From a virus, in IMG/VR virus record IMGVR_UViG_3300021197_001489, positions 62,001-126,000 of that record: a DNA stretch of 64,000 nt; one strand, given 5' to 3'. Below the pieces are notes generated by a model. That model made no database searches. It was not told the DNA's origin and saw nothing but the letters and a program-made list of their open reading frames with translations. The position numbers were made by a program, and so were the translations under genes. The stretch's first letter is position 1, and every line of letters starts with the position of its first letter. This document shows, piece by piece, positions 12,838 through 21,452 of this stretch.

Positions 12838-13089
12838 ATGGAAAACACAACTGAACCCCAAGAAACTGAACTTACAATACAGGATATTAGTATTTTTAAA
12901 CAGGCCATTGAAGTAGCAGCCTCAAGAGGTGCATTCAAAGCTGACGAAATGGCAGTTGTAGGAGCCACCTATAACAAAGTATCAGCCTGGTTAAACCAAA
13001 TGCAACCCGCAGTTGAAAATGATGGCAGGCAAGATGAAACAATAAACTCTGAAGAGACGTCTTCAGATCAAGGAGAAACAAATGATTAA
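12838..13089 (+). CDS. Conserved phage protein (83 aa)
   Basis: An 83-residue acidic protein with one clear helical core (LTIQDISIFKQAIEVAASRG and VGATYNKVSAWLNQM) and a disordered Glu/Ser/Asp tail. CGGAG lies upstream. I recognise the core as a type common in marine T4-like phages, next to the following gene. Function unknown. Confidence 0.65.
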   Translation: MENTTEPQETELTIQDISIFKQAIEVAASRGAFKADEMAVVGATYNKVSAWLNQMQPAVENDGRQDETINSEETSSDQGETND

Positions 13090-13807
13090 ACATGTTGGTA
13101 AACAAGGCGATCGCAAAGTTGCAATCGTATTTAGAGAAGTGCCTGGTGAAGAGCATATGTGCCTAGTAGTATACCCAGATTTATTGCCACAAAGCATGCA
13201 CGATAGCTTGATGCAGGCTATTGAAAGTGCAGAAGGGCAACAGGCAGACAACCTCGGCGATGCACTTGGCAGTAAAAAGTTCCCCGATGGAACAGCACAG
13301 TTGCAGAGAATTCACCAAGAAGGCATGATGAAAAAAGTGCAAACTGCAACTGTTATTGTAACGCCAACCCCGCAAAGTCATGTAAGACTGGATGAAATGA
13401 ACTCGATCATTAACGAAATGAAAACTGGCGAAGAGGCTATAAAGAAATTAGCTGACATCGACAGTGACTCTGGTTACACAGGCAAGGCAGTTCGCAAGGA
13501 TGACTATGGTCGTGAAGTTGGCGCACCAGTTGATATTGCAAAAGGTGCATTAAATGAAACTTCAAACCCTGGACTACGCAACCAAGCAATGCAAGCAGGG
13601 CCGCAAGGCGCACTTGACGATGCCAGCATTGCAGCAGGTTTAATGCAGCAAGCAGAACAAATGCAGGCACAAATGGCTACACTGCAAGCAGAGTCAGCTC
13701 GTTTACTAGCAGAAGCTGCTACACTGAATCCTACACTAGCACCAAAGACCAAAGCAAAAACTGCTAAAAAACGTGGACGTCCAGCTAAGAAGGCTGCATC
13801 TGCTTAG
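13082..13807 (+). CDS. Conserved phage protein with AT-hook-like tail (241 aa)
   Basis: Residues ~1-125 form a compact domain (KHVGKQGDRKVAIVFREVPG, later KKVQTATVIVTPTPQSH). A low-complexity Ala/Gln/Met helical region (MQQAEQMQAQMATLQAE) follows, and the C terminus is KKRGRPAKKA, an AT-hook-like DNA-binding motif. I recognise the N-terminal domain from marine T4-like phages but know no function. It overlaps the previous gene by 8 nt. DNA binding through the tail is inference. Confidence 0.68.
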   Translation: MIKHVGKQGDRKVAIVFREVPGEEHMCLVVYPDLLPQSMHDSLMQAIESAEGQQADNLGDALGSKKFPDGTAQLQRIHQEGMMKKVQTATVIVTPTPQSHVRLDEMNSIINEMKTGEEAIKKLADIDSDSGYTGKAVRKDDYGREVGAPVDIAKGALNETSNPGLRNQAMQAGPQGALDDASIAAGLMQQAEQMQAQMATLQAESARLLAEAATLNPTLAPKTKAKTAKKRGRPAKKAASA

Positions 13808-13808
13808 T

Positions 13809-14108
13809 ATGCTATGCACTGATCAGCTAGAGAAATGGAACGAAGTTATTAAAAGCATCGACCAAGACATGATTCCAATTGGTTGTGTGAAAAAGGTAGT
13901 GTTTAAACTTCGAGGCGGTAAGCAGCGCACAATTAACCTTGCCAAGTTACGCAATCAAGGTCTGCACATTGAAGATATAGAAGTTGCTGTGAATAGACAG
14001 CTTCTTGAATTCAGCAAAGACATTGTTAATTTGGATTTTATAATTGATGTTGCGGCAGTAGCAAAACAAATTGAACCTTTTACAAAAAAATATCTGGAGA
14101 ATCTATGA
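13809..14108 (+). CDS. Conserved phage hypothetical protein (99 aa)
   Basis: From ATG 13809 the protein has 99 residues, helical with a central basic strand pair (VKKVVFKLRGGKQRTINLAK). It begins 1 nt after the previous stop and overlaps thyX by 4 nt (ATGA). The earlier in-frame start lies inside the previous gene and is unlikely. No domain recognised. Confidence 0.6.
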   Translation: MLCTDQLEKWNEVIKSIDQDMIPIGCVKKVVFKLRGGKQRTINLAKLRNQGLHIEDIEVAVNRQLLEFSKDIVNLDFIIDVAAVAKQIEPFTKKYLENL

Positions 14109-14773
14109 ACGTAAAACTTGTATCTTATTCAACCCCCACTAACGAGTGGGCATCTGAAGGCCTTGACGATTTACAAGATCTAATCGCATTTTGTGCTAAG
14201 GTATCAAACCCTAGCGCACAGATCAATTTGGAAACAGCTGAACGCTTGCTAAATTATCTAGTAAAACACCAGCACTGGTCACCATTTGAAATGGTCAGTG
14301 CTTGTTTAGAAATTGAAACCACTAGAGATATTGCACATCAGATTGTCAGGCACAGAAGTTTCTCGTTTCAAGAATTCTCACAGCGTTATGCAGAACCCAA
14401 AGAAATGGGCGAAATTTTTGAATATGCTGAAGCACGTTTACAAGACACAAAGAACAGACAAAACAGTCTAGAAACTGAAAATGTAGATTTACATCACGCA
14501 TGGCATGAGCAACAAGAAAAAGTTGTTGAAGCAGCACAAGATGCATACGAGTGGGCTATAGAAAATGGTATTGCCAAAGAACAAGCTCGCAAGGTATTAC
14601 CCGAAGGCTTAACTAAAACACGTTTATACATGAACGGGACAATTCGCAGTTGGATTCACTACATTGATTTGCGGGGAGCTAACGGTACACAAAAAGAACA
14701 CATGGAGATTGCACATGCCTGCGCAAAAGTCATCAAAGAAGTCTTCCCGCAAATCCAAAACTACACAACCTAA
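14105..14773 (+). CDS. thyX: Flavin-dependent thymidylate synthase
   Basis: A 222-residue ThyX. The signature RHRSFSFQEFSQRY (~83-96) matches RHRxxSxxxxSxRY, and the C-terminal half has the LPEGLTKTRLYMNGTIRSW segment. ThyX makes dTMP from dUMP using FAD, NADPH and methylene-tetrahydrofolate. Phages carry it to supply thymidine for DNA replication. The following epimerase gene overlaps its 3' end by 59 nt. Confidence 0.95.
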   Translation: MNVKLVSYSTPTNEWASEGLDDLQDLIAFCAKVSNPSAQINLETAERLLNYLVKHQHWSPFEMVSACLEIETTRDIAHQIVRHRSFSFQEFSQRYAEPKEMGEIFEYAEARLQDTKNRQNSLETENVDLHHAWHEQQEKVVEAAQDAYEWAIENGIAKEQARKVLPEGLTKTRLYMNGTIRSWIHYIDLRGANGTQKEHMEIAHACAKVIKEVFPQIQNYTT

Positions 14774-15734
14774 AAACAAAATTCTAGTCACTGGCGGACT
14801 TGGTCTTATTGGTCACAATGTTGTAGCACAACTGCAAGCCAGTGGTCACAACGTACAAATTATAGATGCACTAACAACTTACGGTTCAATTGATCGAGAT
14901 GAGTTAGAATATCTATACAACGAACGTCTTACTAAGATCAACAAAAACACACAGATTTACAAAATTGACATTGCTGATGAAGCTGTAGAAGAAATATTCA
15001 GCAAGTTTAAGCCTGACTATGTTATTCATCTTGCCAGTTTTCCAAGAGAAAAAGCTGTTAAGAATAACCCAGTAGAAGCAGCACACACTATGGGGCAAGG
15101 ACTTGCTCGTGTGGTCGATTGTGCAATGCGCTGCAAAGTGAAAAAGTTGATGTATGCCAGTAGCAGCATGGTTTACGGCGACTTTGAAGATGGCGTCAAA
15201 GAAGATGCACAACTCAATCCCAAAGGTGCATATGCTATTTGGAAGATTGCTGGTGAACAACTGGTAAAAGACTACCATCGCCAATATGGATTGCCCTATG
15301 CAATTGTGCGTCCCAGTGCAGTGTATGGTCCACTGGACGTTGGTGATAGAGTTATTGCAAAATTTTTAATTGCTGCTATGCGCGGTAGAACTCTCAATGT
15401 AAATGGTGCAGACGAAAAGCTAGACTTTACCTATGTAGAAGACTGTGCTGCTGGAATTATTGCTGCAACACTTAGCAAACACACAGGCACTTACAATATC
15501 ACAAAAGGCCACAGTTGCACTCTGGAGCAAGCTGCTAACCTTGCAGTCAAACTGGCAGGCAGCGGCACAGTTAATGTTGTTGGAAAAGATTCAGACTTTC
15601 CAAGTCGCGGTGCATTAAACATAGATGCAGCTAAAGCGGACTTCAATTACAATCCCACAGTGGACATCCAAAAAGGATTTCAAAAGTATTATAAATGGCT
15701 TACAAATTCCAGTTACTGGAAAGAGAAAATCTAA
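14715..15734 (+). CDS. NAD-dependent epimerase/dehydratase (extended SDR)
   Basis: From ATG 14715 the protein is 339 residues. After a basic 20-residue leader (SSKKSSRKSK) comes the NAD-binding TGGLGLIGHNV, then a catalytic YAIWK (Tyr and Lys, ~174-178) and VRPSAVYGP. The family converts nucleotide sugars (UDP-glucose 4-epimerase type). The start lies 59 nt inside thyX, which is unusual, but the Rossmann motif leaves little room for a later one. It begins a run of sugar-pathway genes (aminotransferase, oxidoreductase) on the same strand. The exact sugar is not predictable. Confidence 0.85.
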   Translation: MPAQKSSKKSSRKSKTTQPKNKILVTGGLGLIGHNVVAQLQASGHNVQIIDALTTYGSIDRDELEYLYNERLTKINKNTQIYKIDIADEAVEEIFSKFKPDYVIHLASFPREKAVKNNPVEAAHTMGQGLARVVDCAMRCKVKKLMYASSSMVYGDFEDGVKEDAQLNPKGAYAIWKIAGEQLVKDYHRQYGLPYAIVRPSAVYGPLDVGDRVIAKFLIAAMRGRTLNVNGADEKLDFTYVEDCAAGIIAATLSKHTGTYNITKGHSCTLEQAANLAVKLAGSGTVNVVGKDSDFPSRGALNIDAAKADFNYNPTVDIQKGFQKYYKWLTNSSYWKEKI

Positions 15735-15737
15735 AAA

Positions 15738-16817
15738 ATGAAAATACCTTTTACAGACTTGCAGAGTCAGTATCAAGAATGTAAAACTGAAATTGATGCA
15801 GCAATTGAACATTGTTTGCATACCAATAGTTTTATTACTGGCAAAGACACAACACTTTTCGAACAAGATATGATTGCATACACAGGTGCAGAAGCCTGTA
15901 CAGCATGTGGTAGTGGCACTACTGCTCTGCAAATATCTCTTAAAGCATGCGGTATTGGTCCTGGTGATGAAGTTATCACTGTAAGTCATACTTTTGTTAG
16001 CACGCCAGAAGCAGTTTGCACAGTTGGTGCTACGCCTGTGTTTTGTGATGTCGACGAATACAGTATAATAGACATTGCACAAGCAGAAAGTTTAATCACA
16101 GAACGCACCCGAGCAATACTGTGGGTTGACCTATACGGGCAAACTCCTGATGTTGATGCAATTGTTGCACTGTGTAAAAAGTACGGGCTGTACAGCATTG
16201 CAGATGCAGCACAGAGCTTTGGTTATCAATACAAAGGTCGCCGGGTTGGGAGTCTGGCGGACTTAACTTGTATCAGTTTTAATCCAGTGAAAAACTTGGG
16301 TGCGATTGGCGATGCTGGCTGTGTTACAGGACGCAAGGACTTGGTTGATCTGGCAAGATACTATAGTAATCACGGTAGAGATACAAAGTATGTGTACGAA
16401 TACTTGGGATATAACGCTCGCATTGATAATATTCAAGCTCGGGTAGTGCAAGCAAAACTTCCATACTTGCAAGGCTGGTTGGATCGCAAGTATGAAATTG
16501 CGCAATACTACCATAAAGAACTAGCAGGATATTATATTACGCCAATAGAACATGATTGGGGGCAGCACAGTTACTATGTGTATGTTGTTGAGCATGTGGA
16601 TCGTGATAGAGTGAGAACAGCATTGCTTGAACAAGGCATTCAAACAAATATTCACTATGCTAATCCAGCACACAGTACGCCAGCGTTTGCACCGTGGCAT
16701 CGCAGTTTGCCTGTCACAGAACGTAAGAGCGCAAATATTTTCAGTATACCAGTGTACCCGCACCTAACAGATCAACAAGTAGAATACATTGCGGAAAAGT
16801 GTAAGGATGTAGCATGA
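15738..16817 (+). CDS. DegT/DnrJ/StrS-family PLP aminotransferase
   Basis: A 359-residue sugar or cyclitol aminotransferase. The N terminus has the FTDLQSQYQECKTEI pattern, ACGSGTTALQISLKA (~57-71) binds PLP phosphate, DAAQSFG (~156) holds the pyridine-binding Asp, and FNPVKNLG carries the Schiff-base Lys at 185. These enzymes move an amino group from Gln or Glu to a keto-sugar or keto-inositol. It is 3 nt after the epimerase and overlaps the oxidoreductase by 4 nt. With that oxidoreductase it could oxidise then aminate a sugar or inositol. Confidence 0.9.
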   Translation: MKIPFTDLQSQYQECKTEIDAAIEHCLHTNSFITGKDTTLFEQDMIAYTGAEACTACGSGTTALQISLKACGIGPGDEVITVSHTFVSTPEAVCTVGATPVFCDVDEYSIIDIAQAESLITERTRAILWVDLYGQTPDVDAIVALCKKYGLYSIADAAQSFGYQYKGRRVGSLADLTCISFNPVKNLGAIGDAGCVTGRKDLVDLARYYSNHGRDTKYVYEYLGYNARIDNIQARVVQAKLPYLQGWLDRKYEIAQYYHKELAGYYITPIEHDWGQHSYYVYVVEHVDRDRVRTALLEQGIQTNIHYANPAHSTPAFAPWHRSLPVTERKSANIFSIPVYPHLTDQQVEYIAEKCKDVA

Positions 16818-17683
16818 GAATGAATTTAGTAGGAGCTGGCTATTGGGGCAGTAAACTTTTAGCAAGTCTCAAACAGTTTGATGTTGATGCTACAGTAATT
16901 GACATACGCAACGGGCAAACCATTGATGATATCAAAAATCTCGACCCAGTAATACTGGCAACACCACTATGGCAGCACCATGAACAAGCTGTTGAACTAC
17001 TTAAACGAGGGCATGATGTTTACGTTGAAAAACCAATGGCAGAAACTGCTGCCGAAATCAAAGATATTGCACGTTACCTAGAGCCAGGCCAGTTAATCAT
17101 GGTAGGTCATATTTTCATACATCATCCGCAGCTCAAATTGATTGAAACCATCATTGACAATGATGACATTGGTGATCTAAATCATATTCGAAGCGAACGC
17201 ACAAACTGGGGCATTTATCAAACCAAAACAGATCCTGTTCTAAGTTTAGCAACACACGACATTAGTATTGTAAACCACTTTCAGGCACCATTAAATATAC
17301 AAAATGCACAATCATGGAACTACAGCAACAATATTGTTCCTGATAGAGTATGGTTTAGTGGCATACCTGGTTTTGATATTGATGTTAGTTGGTACAGCCC
17401 TGTGCGTGTTCGGCGAACTACATTTTTAGGCAGCAAAGGACAGATTGTATGGGATCAAGATGCCAATACTGTTACTGTGAGCAACCACACTGTGGAAGAT
17501 CGTAGAAGTAAAACTGATACGCAGCCAAAGGTGTACCACTATGGATATGAATATTCGCCACTGGAATATGAATTAAAACATTGGGTAGACTGTGTACGAG
17601 AACGCCGCGATCCAAGTACAGGCATTGACAACGCACTGGCAGTTGCTACTGTTATTGACAAACTCAAAGAATTCCGTACTTAG
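16814..17683 (+). CDS. Gfo/Idh/MocA-family oxidoreductase
   Basis: A 289-residue NAD(P)-dependent dehydrogenase: Rossmann GAGYWGSKLL (8-17), EKPMAETAAEI (~73-83) with the catalytic Lys-Pro, and a C-terminal beta-sheet domain ending SPLEYELKHWVDCVRERRDP. The family oxidises sugars or inositol at a hydroxyl. It follows the aminotransferase with an ATGA overlap. Its last 20 nt overlap the end of the convergent gene 17664-19229. Confidence 0.88.
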   Translation: MRMNLVGAGYWGSKLLASLKQFDVDATVIDIRNGQTIDDIKNLDPVILATPLWQHHEQAVELLKRGHDVYVEKPMAETAAEIKDIARYLEPGQLIMVGHIFIHHPQLKLIETIIDNDDIGDLNHIRSERTNWGIYQTKTDPVLSLATHDISIVNHFQAPLNIQNAQSWNYSNNIVPDRVWFSGIPGFDIDVSWYSPVRVRRTTFLGSKGQIVWDQDANTVTVSNHTVEDRRSKTDTQPKVYHYGYEYSPLEYELKHWVDCVRERRDPSTGIDNALAVATVIDKLKEFRT

Positions 17684-19229
17684 ATTCAAAACGATCATTA
17701 AGCCAGTTCCAATCAAAAGCAGCTTTAAGTTTAACTAGATCTGGGCCAGTCTGCTCAAAAAATTCTACGCCATCACGAGCACCGTTAAGTACCCACTCAC
17801 TGTATTCGCCATGTGCTTTAGAAGTCCATACATGCAATCGGTGCCGGTTTTCTATATCAGGTTTTTCAGTTTGGAAGTAAGCCAGTTTTGAAGTTTCTCT
17901 AAATGCTGTACGCCACGCTTGATACGGCGAAGTTGCAAAATGTCCAAAGCAACTGAGTTCAGGCACTACCTCAACTGGAAAACTCATTGTAAAGTCTAGT
18001 CCTAGTTCACTATAGTCAGCACTCTCAATTATCATACGATTGTTGTATAACACAACGCCCATATGTCCATACACCAGGTCATTGCTCATGTTTTTACAGT
18101 TAAAAATATAGTTCTTAGGAACCTGCATATAGTCGGGCACATAGTTAAATTTAAAATCTGGATTTAATGCAGTTTTTGCAAACACATGATAACTCCAGGG
18201 TGTACTGCTTTTTGAACTAGCTGCTTTTAGTGCTTGCTGCATACCATTGATCCCATGTACTCTATGAACAGTGTTAGGCAAATCTTTTGTTATTTCTAGC
18301 AGTATAGCATAATTCTTTTCTGCATCGATTTCATCATAGCTGATATAAACAATGTCCTGCGGCTGTGCAGGATATACTGGGTAGGTTTTATCTACCCAAG
18401 GATAATCATACACCTGTGTCTTTAAATAATTTTTCACTTCTCGCGGAATAAGCACTGTACTGGCCCCGTCAATTAAAGGCACAACTGTTTTGGTTCGCTC
18501 TTGCCACAGACTGATCACAGGCGCTGAAATACGCATGTCACGGTAGAACACAGCGTAAGGATCCGTAAACTCATGTTGCCAAACTGCATCCACTACACTG
18601 TCTGACTCATACTTAATAAACTGTGTGCTGTGCCTTGCAACGCTTACGCCTTCAACAAAGTGCAGTGTTTCGAACCATTCTAGCACTTTTAAATTTTCTG
18701 TTTTGGACAAAAAACTAGGTACATGTACATAAAAGGTATCGCCAAACTTTTGTGTTTCACTGGCAAACACATGCAGCATGTCTGCTTGAAATTCGCTAGG
18801 ATGCCAGGTGAAATCAAAGTCATCATATATGCAAATATCACTGGTAACCCAGCAGTATTCCCAGTTGGTTTTCTTTAATACACGACGCATTGTGCCAAGG
18901 TAGTCACTGATGTAGCGAGTATGAATATCACCTTGATCTGTACTACTTGGTGCATGCTTGATGTGCAACCTGGGTGCTTGTCCTGTGCGCTTCACTATAC
19001 TGTGATTGTAGTTTTTGTCGTCTGCACCTTGTTTAGGTACAAGCATGGTGCCTGAATTCTCCTGATGCTGACTGGGCCACACATGTATTTGGTTGCTTTC
19101 CCACGGAACTGGTTCCCAAGTAAAGTCAAAGTCGGAATAATCACAGTGCGCATCTAGCACCCATAAGTACCTAGTCCTGCTTAAAGCACGGGCTTCTTCA
19201 ATATTGGATGTATAAAATTTATCAAACAT
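17664..19229 (-). CDS. Large protein with FDFTW repeats, GT-related (521 aa)
   Basis: The 521-residue protein contains two clear copies of a ~45-residue unit: one at ~20-65 (SDFDFTWEP, IHVWPSQHQ, GTMLVP) and one at ~122-170 (DDFDFTWHP, LHVFASETQ, GDTFYVHVP). A fainter third is near 345-380 (PDFKFNYVP). The C-terminal QAWRTAFRETSK resembles HAWRAGFREGVK in the protein at 35173, so the two are relatives. Both have YISYDE at the start of a putative nucleotide-sugar-transferase-like domain. I know the type only as a marine phage protein of unknown function. The start codon overlaps that of the divergent gene. Confidence 0.65.
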   Translation of the reverse strand: MFDKFYTSNIEEARALSRTRYLWVLDAHCDYSDFDFTWEPVPWESNQIHVWPSQHQENSGTMLVPKQGADDKNYNHSIVKRTGQAPRLHIKHAPSSTDQGDIHTRYISDYLGTMRRVLKKTNWEYCWVTSDICIYDDFDFTWHPSEFQADMLHVFASETQKFGDTFYVHVPSFLSKTENLKVLEWFETLHFVEGVSVARHSTQFIKYESDSVVDAVWQHEFTDPYAVFYRDMRISAPVISLWQERTKTVVPLIDGASTVLIPREVKNYLKTQVYDYPWVDKTYPVYPAQPQDIVYISYDEIDAEKNYAILLEITKDLPNTVHRVHGINGMQQALKAASSKSSTPWSYHVFAKTALNPDFKFNYVPDYMQVPKNYIFNCKNMSNDLVYGHMGVVLYNNRMIIESADYSELGLDFTMSFPVEVVPELSCFGHFATSPYQAWRTAFRETSKLAYFQTEKPDIENRHRLHVWTSKAHGEYSEWVLNGARDGVEFFEQTGPDLVKLKAAFDWNWLNDRFESKYGIL

Positions 19230-20286
19230 GATTAGAATCGACGAAATTTACGATAATGTTTTTGTGCCGTTGGCCAAACGCAAAGGACGAGATGTTGTTA
19301 TACACTGGTTTCATCCATTTGGCACAACAGAATTTAAAAATTTGGTTAACAAACAACCAATTGACAGCATAAAAGACAAAAGAATTATTTGCTGGGATCA
19401 AGAACCACTGCATCGTGATAGATTCGAACCTTTTATAAAAGAATTTTTGCATACGCATCTAGATCCTATGCAATTACGTTTAATGACCAGCGAATATAAT
19501 AGTGACAGTGTCCGATGGGCTAGCGATACTTATGGACTTGAAAGCGACTACTATTTCTTTCATGGATGGGCTGCACTCGATTGGTATCGCGGTTATAATA
19601 GAACTAGTTTAGCACAACCTTTTTCAGAACGCAAGCCTTATAATACATTTCTTTGTCCTAATAACATCATTGGTGGCGAACGAAAACACAGGATTGAACT
19701 GTTAAATGAATTGGTAAACAGAAACTTATTAGAAAAGAATTCAATATCATTTCCCGACGTGTGTCCTTATGAAGGACTCAGCTTAAAAGCATTGTGCGCA
19801 AAGTATTCAATCCCGATGCCCACAGTGAATTTGCCACTCACAATTGACAACGGCTCAGGATACGCTGCTCAAAGTCACAGAATTGACTTATGGGAGCAAG
19901 CAAACAACAGTCTGATACATGTGGTTACTGAAACTGCGTACGGCGGAAACAGGCAACATCTAACAGAAAAAACTTTTAAGCCTATTGTGATGCAACAGCC
20001 ATTTATTATACAAAGTTGTAGAGGCAGTTTGGAATATTTGCGCAGCTACGGATTTAAAACATTCTCAGAATTCTGGGACGAGAGCTATGATAACTGCGAT
20101 GACCAAACTAGAACTGCAAAAATTGGACAGTTAATGCAGGATCTCAATTCAATGAGTCAAAAAGAAAAGGCCTCGTTGCAAAATGCTGTAAGTAGTACAG
20201 TATGGTGGAATCAACAATGGTTTTATGGAGAGATGTTTGAAAAGCAGCTTTGGGCTGAACTCAACAGCATGACAAAACAATGGTAA
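19228..20286 (+). CDS. Glycosyltransferase-like protein, paralogue A
   Basis: The 352-residue protein has a C-terminal GT-B-like donor-site region: HVVTETAYGG, then HLTEKTFKPIVMQQPFII, a Gly/Leu-rich LEYLRSYGFKTF and DESYD. The LTEKTFKP pattern resembles the nucleotide-sugar site of fucosyltransferase-like or capsular glycosyltransferases. The next gene repeats this arrangement, so they are tandem paralogues. Its ATG overlaps the divergent ATG at 19227-19229 and no Shine-Dalgarno is visible, so a start a little downstream is possible. Donor and acceptor unknown. Confidence 0.65.
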   Translation: MIRIDEIYDNVFVPLAKRKGRDVVIHWFHPFGTTEFKNLVNKQPIDSIKDKRIICWDQEPLHRDRFEPFIKEFLHTHLDPMQLRLMTSEYNSDSVRWASDTYGLESDYYFFHGWAALDWYRGYNRTSLAQPFSERKPYNTFLCPNNIIGGERKHRIELLNELVNRNLLEKNSISFPDVCPYEGLSLKALCAKYSIPMPTVNLPLTIDNGSGYAAQSHRIDLWEQANNSLIHVVTETAYGGNRQHLTEKTFKPIVMQQPFIIQSCRGSLEYLRSYGFKTFSEFWDESYDNCDDQTRTAKIGQLMQDLNSMSQKEKASLQNAVSSTVWWNQQWFYGEMFEKQLWAELNSMTKQW

Positions 20287-21452
20287 CATTTTGTGCAGAT
20301 AAATTTGTAGGCAACAAGCCTTATCCCAATTGTGCTACATGGGAGGCACAACCCTTTACGACTGAATGGCGACAGTTCAGTGTTAATGCACCGTTCAGTG
20401 AACCAGTACATTTTTACGAATATCTTGATCAAGAAGGTATTGAGTACACTGTGTTTGACACAGAACTTGCACCCGAAGGCAGTGTTTATCCAATTAGCCT
20501 CAGTTTCTTTGATTTTGACATAAATTGGTTTGAAATTATTCCAAAAACAGTGGTAGATCGTTTGGTAGAGAACCGATTGAAAATTTGGTTTTTCTATTCT
20601 GAGGGAGATAACCCTTTTCGCATAAAAAAACATATTGAAAAACAAATGGTTATTGCTGGCATTTCCACTGAAAACCTACATTTTACCACTGCAAACACTA
20701 AAAGTCACGATCTTGCACAGTTTAGCTACCTATGTGACGACGAGCTTCTATACAGGCTCCGTAATCAAGGTTTAGCAACTGAGTACCACGAAAAGCCACG
20801 CAGTAAAAACTTTACAGCACTGGTGCGCACACACAAATGGTGGCGTGCTAACACCATGGCGCGGCTATGGAGCAAGGGTTTGAACGAACGCGGATACTTC
20901 AGCTACAATAACAGTCTTGACGTAGGCGATGTTCCAGAAGACAACCCCATTGAAATTGACAGCTTTGGCAGTCTCAAGCATCACACAGAATTCTTTTTAA
21001 AGCAGTGTCCTTTTCATGCAGATCTGCTATCCAGCAACGAACACAATCTCTATCATCACACTGTGTACACACATCACGACGATGCATATTTTAACTTTGT
21101 AATTGAAACGCATCTTGATGTTGACCAAAGTGCAGGTGTGTTTTTGACAGAGAAAACATTTAAACCAATTAAACATGCACAGCCGTTTGTTATTGTTGGT
21201 GCCGCTGGCAGCATACAACAATTGCGTGATATGGGTTACCGGACGTTTGACTCAGTGATCAATCACGAATACGACACTATTGAAAACAATACCAAACGCT
21301 GGGATGCAGTGTGTACTGAAATGGAACGCATTGCCAAAAATAAAAGAATACACGAAATGTATATACAATGTAAAGATGACATACTGTGGAATCAACAATT
21401 ATTTTTAGCCAGCAAAGCTGACAGATTAAAAAAGGTACTAGAACAACTATGA
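20280..21452 (+). CDS. Glycosyltransferase-like protein, paralogue B
   Basis: A 390-residue relative of the previous gene. It shares VIETHLD, FLTEKTFKPIKHAQPFVIVG, QLRDMGYRTFDSVINHEYD and a C-terminal WNQQLFL that matches WNQQWFYG in paralogue A. The N-terminal ~180 residues differ from paralogue A, suggesting a different acceptor. It overlaps paralogue A by 7 nt and the amidinotransferase by 4 nt. Probable glycan-building enzyme; target unknown. Confidence 0.65.
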   Translation: MVTFCADKFVGNKPYPNCATWEAQPFTTEWRQFSVNAPFSEPVHFYEYLDQEGIEYTVFDTELAPEGSVYPISLSFFDFDINWFEIIPKTVVDRLVENRLKIWFFYSEGDNPFRIKKHIEKQMVIAGISTENLHFTTANTKSHDLAQFSYLCDDELLYRLRNQGLATEYHEKPRSKNFTALVRTHKWWRANTMARLWSKGLNERGYFSYNNSLDVGDVPEDNPIEIDSFGSLKHHTEFFLKQCPFHADLLSSNEHNLYHHTVYTHHDDAYFNFVIETHLDVDQSAGVFLTEKTFKPIKHAQPFVIVGAAGSIQQLRDMGYRTFDSVINHEYDTIENNTKRWDAVCTEMERIAKNKRIHEMYIQCKDDILWNQQLFLASKADRLKKVLEQL

